Source of the DNA: Phallusia mammillata
Lineage: Eukaryota > Chordata > Ascidiacea > Phlebobranchia > Ascidiidae
DNA: 64,000 nucleotides
Assembly: GCA_003260075.1 (NCBI GenBank)
Contig: QLIY01000676.1
Coordinates: forward strand, 26,872-90,871
Direction: 5' to 3'
Below are positions 11,709 to 25,606 of this stretch, piece by piece; positions within the stretch are counted from its first letter, which is position 1, and each line of letters starts with the position of its first letter. A program made the position numbers and the translations under genes. The notes under the pieces were generated by a model that saw only the letters and a list, made by a program, of their open reading frames with translations, ran no database searches and was not told the DNA's origin.

Positions 11709-14700
11709 TTAATTTCTGGTTACGAACTTCAGTTTGAACTGATTTGGACTCAAGATGGCGCCAGAATCGCCGGCCATGTCAACGTTTGCGTCACTAGCGG
11801 CGATGGTGACGTCAAACTTGTGAAACACAGCAACCATATCAGCTAGAATCTCAGTTTCGGCGATTCTTTGACCGACACAAGAGCGCCACCCAATGCCGAA
11901 AGGAAACACGTGACCTGACTTTATGAACGCTCCTGATTGGTTCAAATGTCGTTCCGCTCTGAAGACTTCAGGATCTGGTGCCCAGAATTTCTTGTCATAG
12001 TGGACGCTCCATATATTGGGCATGACTGCCATTCCCTTCGGAACCTTATATCCCATGAGGCTTGTGTCTTCTGTGACGTAATGAAAAAGGCTCGTCGGTG
12101 CGATTGGTCGAAGGCGGAACGATTCCTCGATAACAGCTTGGGTGTAATGAAGTTCATGTTTTTTGTGGGTAATCACAGCTTTTACAGCAAATGGACAACC
12201 TAAAGGCAAACATGTAAGTTACGCTGTAAAGTTTTTACGTACACATCACGCATAGTTTTCCCATTGGCACAACGGCAGTCAAACTCTTCGCGTACAAGCA
12301 CTGTAACTAAAGTTCACGACCAGTATCGCCTTGGTGAACAAAACAGGACTGTGGTTTGAAAGCCCCTAAACGACAATTTCTTTAAATTTAGGTTTAGGGT
12401 AGTTTTTTTCGTTGGTAAAGATTAACAAACGCAGGCTAGTATACTCAGCATTCAAATTAAATTATAGGAGCAAATCAGAAATTGGAGAAGATTAAAGAGC
12501 ATCTAGTGCGGGGGGGGGGGTATTAACAAACGCAGGCTAGTATAGTACTCAGCATTAAAATTAAAATATAGGAGCAAATCAGAAATTGGAGAAGATTAAA
12601 GAGCATCTAGTGCGCTATCGATTAACCAACTATTCCTAACTAATGTGATTTTACAGTCAAAAAACAACGCGTCACCTTTCAACACATAGTCAAGCTCTTG
12701 CTGCATTCGATTTTTCGTTTCTGGATTTTTCATCAAGAACAAAACGGCCCAGAGAAAAGCCGCAGTAGTTGTGGAGGTTCCAGCAAACACGAAATCCTCC
12801 ATTAGGATTGCAAGGAATTCCTTTTCATTTGTTGTCGGGTTCGGAAAAGCTGCAACAAGCGAGAAAATCAAAATCCACTTTCCAAATATTCTAAGATTTC
12901 TGCTTCAGGACTGTGCATGCTTTTGGTAACGCACTTAATTGAGTTAAATGTTAAATTAGTGTTTTTGCAGCACAAACAAACCCAATGTTGTTGTTTTTCA
13001 AGTTTTGCCTAAAAAACGAACTTTTCTTATACCTTTGTCGAAACTTGAAATAAAATCGGACGTGCATCGGTTTTCCGCTCTGCGCTCATCCGCCATAGCA
13101 AGCATTTTTTTGATAATTATCTTACGATTGTTTGCGGCGTCAGAGAGAAACCTGTAACAGTATTCATTTACCTCAACACTTTGATTTGAGCTATTTTGAG
13201 CTAGATTTTTTACCTGCTCATCGAAGGTATGTAACTAAGCCATGGGACCAGAAACAAAAGGGTAAACTTCTGATCTCGGATGTCTGAATAAATCATTTTA
13301 ATCAGGTCAGCCACTTTTGTATCCGTGGTGTCATAACGACGAGAAAAGCAAGTCTGTCAAATAATATAAAAATATAGAAAAATATGTGGTGTATTACCCA
13401 AAGTGTGAAGAAATATTGTCGAACAGCACAAAGAAGAATGAAAGTTTATTAATTTATTTTGTAAGCTTAGTTTATTAAATGAGTGGTCGGCAACCATCGG
13501 TCCTTGATGAGTTACCCGGATAATTTATGTAAATCAATCCTTGCATACGGAAGTGTTTGTAAATATGTATTAGATTCACACACTGAGGAAAACGACTTAC
13601 CTGCATGACTACGTTTGCCATTGACATCGACACAAGCTCTTTGATGTCCCTTTCGCCTTCAAGTTTTGATAAACTTTCTTGCAAATGTTCCGTTTCTGTC
13701 ACGATGCCATCCTCAATCGCTGTGACATTAGGTGAAATACAAGTTTCTTGTTTTAGAGAATTAAGTAATTTTATCAAAGCAACAAACAAAACGTTGTAAA
13801 AAAGTTTTAGATTGATGTATAATGATCCATTATCTGAAATTGTGCGAAAAAGTTCAGGTCATGGAAACCGTCACCTTTTACAAACAATACACAAACAATT
13901 GCAGAAACAACAACAGGAAAATTGAGCAAAACCAATAGAAAATGTTTTAACAACATACCTTACGACAGCCCCACAATTAGCCAATAAGTGGCGCAAATAG
14001 CCCTAAACCCCATTCAAAACGATCTATCTCTAAATTGCTGACGGTTAGGGATTTTGGATTGTGTAAGGTATTATCATTCAAAAGACAACAAAACTAACTT
14101 ATTTTTTTAATTTAAAAAAAAATTGCTTTCTATACACCCCTCTTTGGCTGTTAAAATAAATAATTCAGCCCTTTGCGCCATGTTAGTAGCTCTACCGTTA
14201 ATAACATACTTTGCCAAATATCTTTGAAACTGTCACGTGAAAAAACTCTCCACTTGGTCCACAGGTTGTCGTATTGTTTGAAGAAGAGTCCTTTGTTGTC
14301 GCGGGCAGCATCGGTTACACACGAATCCTTCCGCCCCGAAAACGCGCTTGCCTTCTGAATAAACGCCTCCTGGAAAGCTTCAAACCTACGAAAGTCGCAA
14401 AACTAAATGAGCACAGGTGCGAACTTTAGTTAAAAAAGATCTATCCGCATACAAAAAGCTTACATAGCAAAGATATGTACTCGTTAGAAAAAAAAGCAAA
14501 AAACGAATCTAAAAAAATGTAAACTAGAAAACTACTGAGATATGCAAGAGTGCAAGACCACCTATTATAATATTAAATAATTATTTAACTTATTTACAAG
14601 TTTGCATGTAAAAACATTTTGCTTAATTAACTTACCCGTGGATGGCAAGAGTTGGAGTCGATCCCATCTGAATCTGGTAAACATCTCCGTAATGATCCTC

Positions 14701-14811
14701 GGCCCATTGCATCAAAGTTTTTTCCTTGTATTTCAGCATACTGAACAGAGACCCAACTACGGGGAATCCCCAAGGACCAGGCAAGTCCTCCAGGTTCGCT
14801 TTTCCGGACAT
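11709..14811 (-). CDS. Cytochrome P450, CYP2 clan (gene B, 7 exons, intact)
   Basis: Second tandem P450, predicted 464 residues, open through all inferred exons: 14811-14636, 14385-14210, 13719-13601, 13353-13214, 13151-13033, 12849-12676, 12199-11709. Exons 2-6 have the same lengths and phases as gene A (exon 3 is 119 bases here). Motifs: hinge PGPWGFPVVGS, I-helix FAGTSTTTA, K-helix EESFR, heme loop FGIGWRSCVGQRIA. The last two coding exons of gene A are one exon here. The ATG at 14811 aligns with gene A's start. An upstream in-frame extension to 14934 contains a hydrophobic stretch (about 15 residues from GLNIFLYVLH) that could be a membrane anchor, but gene A has no equivalent. A possible AATAAA lies at 11328-11323. 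Same strand as gene A and the phenoloxidase gene. Confidence 0.92.
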
Positions 14812-17275
14812 TGTATGAAATTTACTCACAAGCTCTTGTTTAACTAAACACTTGAAACAAAACATTTTTAATGGTAGATGCAAAACATACAGGAATATAT
14901 TTAGCCCTTCAAATGCGCAAATACTTTTCCTCAATGCTTTCCGGTACTTGCCAAAAGGAATGGCATTACTGGTTTAAATAAACCTACAATCGTTGAGTCT
15001 TATAACGAAAAAAAACAACGCTTGTTCTGTTTGTGTCTCAAACAGTTACACATTTCGCATTGCTACCACTATAAAAAAAGAAAAGAAAGACCTCTTTCAG
15101 CTTTATGCTACACCTTTAAAGTAACTTGCTTAGTACAAAAAATGCTGTAAACTGTGCCCAAACAGGTTGACCCGTATGGCAATATCACCAACAGGAAATC
15201 ATTATAGCCACGTCATAACACTTGTTGTTATATGATCATCCGCTACTAGGCACGTAACAACAGATGTAAACAACACAACAGGCAGAAAACAAACCCATTA
15301 CAACCTGAAAGTAATGACACCCAAACCGGAAAATCATCATTAGACCTAAATTAATACTGAAATTACCCGGTCTGATATTTAGTTCCGGTAATAAAACTTT
15401 ACCAGAAAAACAACAACTATTTATTCTATATCAGCAGTCAATAGCCTAGCTAAGTATAATGATAGAATGCTAAAATTTTACAAAATGTGCATTTTGGGCG
15501 AAAATGTTTCACTACCGGTATAGCAACCCATCGAAAACTGAAAACTGCGTTTCTGTGATGGATTTTTTAATAAATATATACAAACAGCGATTAAAAAAGA
15601 TAAAATTGCTGCCTACTGTATGCACCGCAAATACCCCAGCCTAAACTAAGTAGTTTGTAGTCTACAAGTCCACTCGCACAAAGCTGTAGGATATGCTAAT
15701 GCTAAGCATAAGCACGATCAGCAAAGGTACTGTCAACATCCCGTGCAGTTCGTGAATAATTGACGTGAAAAAAAACAAGAACGTGACTTGGCTCTCAAAC
15801 AATTCGTTTTGAGATTTTTTGTGTCATTTTCGGCACTGTTGCAACGTTAAATTTTGCAATTGAGGGCAGTATTTTCAGATCAATATTAAGCGAGCACTTC
15901 TGCAACGGTTTTACAAACATGATGCAATAAAATCGCTAGAGAAGGCCACTGTGTTACTGGTTGGTAATGAAGACAAACGAAACGGAAAAGCATACTTACT
16001 ATATTGCTTTGTGGCTTTCCAAAAGCTGACCATAACAATAACATGTCCAAATATCTATAAAGTCGTTTTTTCACAATTTGCAAAACAGGCGACTGCACCA
16101 TACTTACGAGATATTGTAAACATAATGTAATTTTAGGCACATACCAAATTAAAATTGTTTAAAAAAACGAATGTTTTGCCAAAACTTTCTTTGTGTGCAG
16201 CTGCTATTCTACAAAGAAACTAATACTTGCACACAATATATATCAAAAGCAGCCTGCTAATTTTGGAAACCTTTTAAATCTAGCTGTCGCTTTCTATAAC
16301 CATGGCGGACATGTTAAGCTATGTGCTGGACACTATTCTATTGTCTCATAATTTTACAACTTGGCAAACAGTAAGTTGCGTACCGAGGTCAAGGATAAAC
16401 CGTTTAAGCGTCTATAGACTTGCATAGTTAACTGGCTGACTGAAAGCTAAACTATAGTTTAGCTTTCGGGGGGGGGGGGGGGGGGGGGGGGTTTTATAAA
16501 GACTACATGCAAGCACAAGTTCATTACTTGGAATTCATTCAACTTGTTGGTTTGTTCAAAATTTTGACAGCAGCTATACCTGCGACTGCGCATAGGTTAC
16601 AGGAAGAAAGGCGAACTTAACGAAAGACAAAATTCCTGTACAGGCCGCAGGGTAAAATTTAACGCCCGCGTGCCTCCAATTAACTTTGCGTGATCTTAAC
16701 GCGGTAGATATTCCTGCACGACTTGCCACAGGCAGAAATACTACCGACCACCAGACGATTTTCCCTATTGTTGGCGTCAAAAACTTGCTGATCTTTTTGG
16801 TTGTTTGGTGATTTTTGGTGATTTTTGGTGATTGTGCAGTGGCTTGGTGAATATAAATTATACATATACATATATTATTGTTGTATTCTCGATCAGAGAA
16901 AATCAACAGAATGAATAATACGAAAACAAGCACGGTTTACAAAGCACCTAAATCATTCAGCACAGCAGCACAAGAATGCGAATCAAGCAATTAAAACGCA
17001 AGGTGCGAAATGAGTACGACACAGGCCTCGAAATGCGTAATACTTAATAATTATAAAAACCGCGTTTCAAGGTGTTGAGAAACAATTTGCACATTGGCAT
17101 TGTTTTAGCTCAGTAATTGTTAAAAATTTTGTCATATTTTTTGTTCTCTTATTCCATATTCGTATCGTTGATTCAAATGCAGATTGGTGTTATTTTTATC
17201 TAGGTTAAATCCTGACCTTGGCAAAGATTCTTCAAACAAGATTGGTTGCATCAAACTATAGACAGACACAGGACG
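14812..17275. other. Upstream region of P450 gene B, no gene recognised
   Basis: Contains a 24-base G run (16468-16491) and a short GTGATTTTTG repeat near 16807-16833. Open frames at 15886-16140 and 16574-16933 are low-complexity or unsupported. Confidence 0.5.
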
Positions 17276-17283
17276 CTCTAACT

Positions 17284-17584
17284 CAGTGGTGTACAACCTC
17301 TCCCCCTCGGGCCTATGCGGCCCGTTGATTAAAAGTTGTGCGGCCCACAGTGACGCTTAAATTTCAATGAACTAGCAAACGAGTCCAATTATTATCTATT
17401 TTTGAGCAGATCATTGAGCCCGGCTTGTTTTCTGCGACCTGGCAATAATGCGAAATTTAGTTGTAGTTAAGCATATTTGATATGCAACTAAGTAAAATCA
17501 CCTTGTGTTATACAAAGGTGAGGCCCACGATCTAGTCATCGCAATTGAATTTTTCCCTAAAGTGACCAAGGTTGCACACCCCTG
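17284..17584. mobile_element. hAT non-autonomous element
   Basis: Ends CAGTGGTGTACAACC ... GGTTGCACACCCCTG with flanks CTCTAACT (17276-17283) and CTCCAACT (17585-17592), 7 of 8 identical. Between P450 gene B and the end of the phenoloxidase gene. Confidence 0.8.
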
Positions 17585-17944
17585 CTCCAACTAGTAAGTT
17601 ACTTCAACCAGCAGTACGACAAATTTAGTGATCTGCATATGTTTATTACATTTCAGTGCCTGCCTAAAAAGCTACTGCACGTTTTACAACACAGGAAACA
17701 ATTTAAATGACAGGAATTGTTTTAAGCCAAAAAAAGCGAATTAATCTAAATATACATTTACAACGTGGGCTTGGTCAAACAGGGATTGGGACAGGAATAA
17801 ACAGAATTAAAAGCTACAGAAACAAAGGTAAATCAACCTACAAATTTACTTCTGTTTGTTTTTCCAAGAACATTATAACAATAACTTTAATAATTTTCAA
17901 CTATATCTTTTACATCCCCATATAGAACCCCACGAACTGCCCCC

Positions 17945-18783
17945 TTAGGCCGACACTAATGCCTCGACGCAGTAGATCAGGCTTTTAGCTCTGATTTTAA
18001 AATATTCCACCAAATCCCAGTTATCAGTGCTCCTGTTTTCGTCATTCAGGTACCTTTGCTTGATCATGTAAGAACTGATTGGCGCGCCAGGCTTGCATCG
18101 AGCGTAGCAGCCAGGACTTAAAAGGGTGAATGTGAAGAAATAGTCACGCCCAGGGCCAGACTTCACACTGCAAATAATAACAAAAATTCACATTGCGAGG
18201 CGAAAATGTGGTTAATTTTTATTGTTTTAATCCGAATTTTTCGTCAAAAATTGCCCTTTCTTGTTTTAAACAACATGTAGTAATAACGGATCAACTAATA
18301 GTTAAACACATTAACTTTTTGACATAAAGATTTTAATCGTACCTTAAAGTTAAGAATTGGGGTTTAGAAGTCAACGGTCTTTGAAACCGCATCTTAATTT
18401 TAACTCTAATTTTTAGGTTATGTTTCTTTGTAGTGTAAAACTACTTGTTTTCATGGAACCGAAATCATTCCTGCCTCGCTACTTATTGCAAATCTCTTCA
18501 TTACTTAATTACATCAACTTGCCTCAACACAATCTCGTCACTGAGCAGGCCATCTTCGCCGACGTCAGCCTCGTTGCGGCCGTTGAAGGTCACCTTGACA
18601 TTGACACGGTTGTCCACCCGGAGTGAATTTCCCTGTCGTAAGCCCAGCGTGCAATCGCGTATCGCATAACCACCACTCCCCTCCGCTCTTCCTCTCATTT
18701 TTATGCGGACACGATCCACCCCCATTTTGAAGAAATCTTGATCGTCCAGAACGACCCGGAATCGGCCAGTGTATTTGGAGTTA
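17945..18783 (-). CDS. Phenoloxidase gene exons 26-27: C-terminal extension
   Basis: The last 168 residues, part of about 230 beyond the usual hemocyanin C terminus. Exon 26 (18783-18505) follows exon 25 in phase 2, and exon 27 (18167-17945, also phase 2) ends with TAA. The tail is basic and beta-rich, with several cysteines (SPGCYARCKPG). I do not recognise a domain. A 218-bp stretch covering the 5' part of exon 26 is repeated exactly at 18915-19132 after a single N, so a gene finder may count the exon twice. Confidence 0.6.
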
Positions 18784-21527
18784 CTGTAAAGGATTGCAAA
18801 TAGGTTTAGTATATCGTGCCCAACAATTTTTTCAGGTAACTTCGTCGTAAACATTCAGTGTTATGAAAGATTAAAGCCCAATACAAGTCCCAGCAATACA
18901 AATAATCCGCCTGNTTTTATGCGGACACGATCCACCCCCATTTTGAAGAAATCTTGATCGTCCAGAACGACCCGGAATCGGCCAGTGTATTTGGAGTTAC
19001 TGTAAAGGATTGCAAATAGGTTTAGTATATCGTGCCCAACAATTTTTTCAGGTAACTTCGTCGTAAACATTCAGTGTTATGAAAGATTAAAGCCCAATAC
19101 AAGTCCCAGCAATACAAATAATCCGCCTGTGGAAAATCCAGGCTTTCCTTCAAATCTAAATAGAGCATGCTCCAACGACCTTCCATCTAGACAAGAGTTC
19201 CCGAAGCGACAGACACAGCAATACCTTCAGGAATGATGTAACAAACAGGGTATAGAGCTACTAACACAAGAACTCATGACAGAAAGGTTTGTTAAATACC
19301 GATGGATGGCGTAAATTTTAAATTTAGTTTTTATTTATTTCTGGGTTCGAAACCCGCGTGATAAAAAGTGAGTAAGATTGGGTTAGGGTATAACTCAATT
19401 AAACCTTTGAAACTAAGGTTGATTTTATTGCTGTTATTTTAATGAATTCTCACCCCAACCCTAATAGCTCTAACCGTCAGCATTCTACACAATTTTTTTT
19501 CACGGGGTTCGAACCCAGGACACTCCCGGGGACGAATCCCCCCGATCAATTTTTTTTTATTCTGTATATGGGTCAGGCGCGCTGGACAATTCGGCAAAGT
19601 TCCTGCCCTACCTGACAGCAACTTTCCAATGTTTGTCCGGGGTTCGAACCCAGGACACTCCCGGGGACGAATCCCGATCAGGTTTTTGTCTGTATATGGG
19701 TCAGGCGCGCCAGACCGTTTGGCCAAGTTCCTGCCTGTCTGGATATGGGTCAGGCGGGCCAGACCATTTGGCCAAGTTCCTGCCCGCATTGTAAACAAAT
19801 TGCATTTGAAATGTTCAAAAATGCACTTTGCGCCACGTAACGATATTTAGCAAACTTGTCTGGTGTGAGTTCGTGTGTTAGAAGATTTTCCACAAAACAG
19901 TAGCTTTTATCGACCTCAAGTTGTGTTGGTGCGTATAAAGCGATATTACCCACCAACCTGTATTCTCCCTTTCCAGATTTTCCGAAGACTGAAAACGGAG
20001 CCCAAATAAGTTCACCAATCGGCTTCGGTGGGTCAAAGCCAGTGTCATTGACGATCTTGAAGGGCACCATGCAAAAGTTATCAAGCTGTTTGGCTGCTTC
20101 GCTAAACTCCACCTGTAGAAAAAGTGCCAAAATTTTGGACATTATCGTTCGTTAGCTGAAATTTCATTTATAATTCTTGCCGACAAACAGTAGTATAATA
20201 TGGTAAAACGCCGATGAATATATCCTACGGAAAATGCATTCCTTTCAAATCACAAATATAGCGAATAACGGACAACTTCTCGAGCAGAGATGGGCAAATG
20301 TATTATTGGGATTATTTTGTAGATCGGCTGTAAACAAATTTTCCAGTGTTTGGTGCAGGTCAATTTACTACCCGTATCAGTTATTCTGTCCTACGAAACA
20401 TACTCTTGTTTTGTTGCATTAAAATGCTTCAACGTCGAGTTTATAATAAGTGATGCCCAGTGGATGGATTCGGCCTGTGTTGCACCGGTTCTATAGAACC
20501 GTCCCCATGAAATTTTAGTTTTTGAAAGCCCCTCACAGACCCGACTCGTGGTTTAGCAAGTAAGCAAGAAATATTTCCTTTTTTAACAAAAACAACATAT
20601 CTTTCTTACAGATGAGTTGTCGATAGTGATGGGAGTCGAAAATGGGAATCCCATGGTGCGTTTGTCAGGGTATTCAGCGCCAGCTGTTCCACAATAACTC
20701 ATGCTGCCACATGAAGTAGCGGTTTCGATTTGGTCCACCTTGTTGTTGCTCACGAAAACCGCCAAAACCCATTTCTCACCATCCTGAAAACGAGGTTAAA
20801 AACACACAGTTATTTTGCAGTTGTATGTTTGCTGATTAAGACTTCTGCATGTTGTTATTTTCGATTGCTTTATTTCTACCTCAGTGCGCAACAGTCATAC
20901 ATGGTGAGCTTGTTTCTTTTTAGCGTTTGTTTATTAAAGAGCAACAAGACGCTTTTTATCTCTTTCCGTCTCAGTGGAATTTAAGTAAGCAATGTTCCTT
21001 TCAATAATTGCCTAATGTGGCGAAGAAAAAAGCAAATGAATTAATTCTAAACTTGCACACAAAACACGTGTGGCTGACAAGGGGGGGGGGTTAATGTGGC
21101 GAAGAAAAAATCAAATGAATTAATTCTAAACTTGCACACAAAACACGTGTGGCTGACAAAAAGCTTTCGTCAAAACTACTTTTTTGTAAAACCGCACCCC
21201 CCAATATGGTATACTTGTTAAATGTAGTTTCCATAAACAAACGCTGTAAAGGTGAACTTCTATTACATTACATGCTACTGTAATGGATAGTAAATCTTTC
21301 CTTACTAATGAAATCTCCTTTCAAGTAACAGCAACTTCGACAATTCAGGGTCACTAAAATCAGATCAAGAAAATTCAGTGTGAAAACCACAAAATCAGTC
21401 GCTGTATTTTATTTGTTTTATGAAAACAAACGCATTTTACTTTTATAAGTATCATCAGTGTCTGAAAGCGATTCTAATCCTCGCCTTTTCGCGGTTTTAT
21501 CAGCGTACCTGCAGGTCTGCATTTGCA

Positions 21528-21565
<38 letters not shown>

Positions 21566-24500
21566 GCCCCTGTTTGCAGTCATGCAAGGCAGAGGAGAGG
21601 TTTCTTGCGGTTGGTCTGGGCGTGTGTGCATTTTGAATTTTTTCCTTTTATTTATGGGTTTTATCCCGTTTTTTATATTGTTTTTAGATATTGATGATGC
21701 TTATAAAAGCGAAATGCATTTGTTTTAGTACAATACGGCGACCGATTTAGTGGTTTTCACGCTGAATTGTCTGTACTTGGGGGGGGGGGAGAGGAGAGGT
21801 TTCTTGCGGTTGGTTTGGGCGTGTGTGCATTTTGAATTTTTTGCTTTTATTTATGGGTTTTATCCCGTTTTTTTATATTGTTTTTAGATACTGATGATGC
21901 TTATAAAAGCGAAATGCATTTGTTTTCGTAAAATACGGCGACCGATTTAGTGGTTTTCACGCTGAATTGTCTGTACTTGAAAGGATATTAAGTATTTACC
22001 TTTGTACCACGTGGAAGCATCATCTGGTAAGGCCATCCACATTCACAGTTTCCTGGTTCTGGCATCGTGAAGTTGATTTCCTCTGCGCCCGCCCACTCCT
22101 CGGGTATTCGCTTGATGACTGTCGCATGGACGTCGTACCGTTTTACAACCACGTGGTCTTCGTTCTCGTTCATGCTACAGATAAATACATTTGGTTGAAC
22201 CTGTGCAGTTAATTAGATACCAAAACGTTTTTACAAATTTGCATTTTCTATGGGCTAATACCATATGTATTGACTGTGCGTGATTTTAATATACAGGAAC
22301 AGTTCTGAAAAATGCATGACGATTTTGCATTAGGTACAGTTTTGCACATTAAAAATGCTTGTTTTTTGTGTGACTTCTTTCTTTTGGCGTGTATTATACC
22401 ACCTCCGAGCAACATTCGAAAACAACAGAACATTCTGTTGAATAGTAACAAACGTTAAAAACTTACGCGTGAACAAATTTGTCCATCTCAATCCACCTTC
22501 TTCTGTCATCAACGTGTCTCTCCGGGCAAATAAACAATCGCAAAGTCATGTGTATAGCGCCTTGGAAGCAAAATATTAACGTATTTAAAGAAGATTAATT
22601 ATTAAAAAAGATTTAGAAACAGATTAATTATAAAACATCATATTCTGTCACGTAGTAATTTAAACTATACATCCTATTTCATCGAAAATATTTTACCAGT
22701 TAGCGTGTATATATAAGTAAAACCTATAGCACCGGCCATTGCCAACAAGTTATACTATGCAGGACTACTATTTATTAGTGTTAATTGTGCAGTGATATAT
22801 TTTCACCATTTGGCATTTGGCAAAATCGATTGTCAGCCGTTTGTATTTTTTTGTATAAATAAGCTTATATTTAGTTTACCAAGTAATGTAGCAAAACCTT
22901 TCAAATCGACGCTTTGTGCAATAAAGTATTGGTTTGTTCTGGGTAAGCCAAAAATCACATAAGCAACACTCGGCAAGTAATGTCATTGGCGCTTCATAAA
23001 AAGCAAGTTTTTCGCTACTCCTAACTCGATGGTAGACCTACTAACACCATACCTCACGTCAGACCCACATTTAGGTGGCGCAAAGAGCTGAATTATTTAT
23101 TTAGCAGCTGGAGAGGGGTGGGGGGGGGGGCTACTAACACCATACCTCACGTCAGACCCACATTTAGCTAATTTTTGATAGGTGGCGCAAAGAGCTGAAT
23201 TATTTATTTAGCAGCTGGAGAGGGGTAGGGTTAAGATGTAAGTTTTTACAAATTTTACATCAAAAAACAAATTTTGTTGCTAGTTTTATTGAATTTTGAA
23301 TACTAATACCTTACCCCGACCCTAATAGCCCTAAACGTGAGCATTTTTAGAGACTTATCGTTTTAAATAGGAAAAGTGCCCTTTGTGCCACCTATCGAAA
23401 ATTTGTTAAATGTGTGTCTACCGTGAGGTATGGTGTTAGTAGATTTTTCTAACTCGACAGGACTTTACAGGGTTCACTCTTTTGTACAATTTTACTTTAG
23501 ATTTTTACCACCCTCGGTTGTAAAAATACACTAGAGATTAAAGAACATACTGCTCCCACCTGTAATGTCTGGCTTTCGACGCAAGCGTATATGGTATGAG
23601 AAGGGTTCGTGGTTCAGTTTGAATTCCACTTCGTGTTTCAATTGAGGATCTATCAAGGCTGTTTTGATGTCGGCAGATTTGAAACCACTTTTGGCCCATT
23701 TGCCTCCTTGCCATCTGAAATGCAGATTACGACTTTCAAAGCAGTGTTTGTAGCTTCTGGAGAGTTTTATACTCAGGTATACGTGTGTTCGTCAATGTGA
23801 AAAACTAGCTCTAATGTCTAAATTAGTTACAGTCTTCCGCCCATGTGACAAAATGTAGCCATAATGTTTATTTCTAAAGTACAGTATGTTTGTTACAATG
23901 TTTTCTCCCCTATTTACGGTGTTGAACTCAGAAACGTATACAGGCCCAAAATTTGGGAGCAAACTTGGGCCGAACCCGAAACTGCCAGCTCGACACCCGA
24001 CTTTCGACCAAAGTTTTGTTGATATTAAGCCCGAATTGAGGTGATATTGCAAAACAAAAATGTTACCCAATGTTAAGTCAGGCCCGAATCAAGCTTATTT
24101 TAATCAAACAGAACCCCGAACCAGGACCCAAATCTTATAACAATAGTGTTTACCTAGAAGTTATTACAATTAAGTGATACGTTCCTCACTTTTGTTCTCA
24201 CCAACCGTTACTTACTTGTCGAAACCATTTGGAGCCTGTCTTCCAGGGACAAGTACGACATCCCCAGGATCGACGATAACACCTGGATTGGTCTCTTTCA
24301 GCTCAGTCACAGAGTTGTCGAAGTACACTTGAACAACTTCGTCCACCCTTTTGTGCCAGCGGAAAAAGATCGGATCCCTTGCGGCCGTTGCAGGCCGAAT
24401 CATGTAAGTTGTCTATGCAAAAAAGTAGAGCATGATTTTGCAAAGTTACTCTCCGTTTCTGAACCGTTTTCTTGAAGTACACAGCGGGTGTCATATCGCA

Positions 24501-25539
24501 GGTATCGAATTAATCTTATGTGCAACGGGAAATCACAAATTTTGGACTGCATGGTGAGATATGATGAGGTTATAGCTTTTTGTCAAAACTACGATGATAA
24601 TAATCTGAGCAAAAAAATCAAAGCCAGTATATTTGTGTAGAACATAACGACGTTTCGACAAGTGCTATTGTCATCATCAGGTTATACGATGATAAATTTT
24701 AGTTGTTTTAACGCGGGAATGCGCCTAAGGCGGTAAAAGCATCATGGAATTTACAGATCTGCCCAAAACTACCTTTAAATGTGATTTACCAGCAAAAAAC
24801 GTGTATGCACATTTTCGAAGTGGCATCATCATTATTGGATTTTCGTTTGGAGGAAATATAAAACATCCGATACATAGTTTGTAAATTGACTTACACCAAC
24901 GCCTTTCGTAAACTCAACATGTCCGCTGTTGTGGAAACTGCCATATTCATATGCAAACTCGTAGGTAGAAGGCTCGATGATATGTCCGGCTACGTTTGGA
25001 TCCAGTTCCCAGCTGAAAAACACGTAAATTTTGTGATGTGGCTGTTTTAGACCAGTGGTACAATTCAAAACATCCCCTCAAGACTTAAGTTAAACAAAAA
25101 CAGTTTAGATTCATATCAGATTCCTTTGCACGTTTTTGTAACCTTTGCATCTTATTTGCAAACAGACGTTGTACGTAGCGTTTCCTCCCGGAAATATTTC
25201 GACAGGAAATTCCCGGGATTACCCGGCAATATAACGTTCTCGAATCCTGGGAAATTTGTGTTTACTTCCCGGGAAAAAAACAAGTAACTTAAAACGCTTT
25301 TTTGTATGTAAAGCATGAAAATGAATAAACCGTGTCGGCTCTAACATTTCGAAACATTGCTCTATCGCAGGGGTTCTTAACCAGGGGTACATGTACCACT
25401 TGGGGGTACGAAGCACCAAAGCAGGGGGTACGACATGCACTGTGAAATTATACGCTATTTCGGCATATCTGTGAAAAATGCGTAACAAGTTATACTTTGT
25501 TATATGTCTTTGACTGATGTGAATTGACTGATTGTTGGT

Positions 25540-25606
<67 letters not shown>

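Noticed and set aside
16574-16933. 119-codon open frame with a hydrophobic start
   Set aside because: Built partly from a GTGATTTTTG repeat and AT-rich sequence; no homology or promoter seen.
19501-19790. Functional tRNA gene
   Set aside because: Box A- and box B-like segments are present, but the spacing and anticodon arm do not form a tRNA and the unit is repeated; called a SINE.
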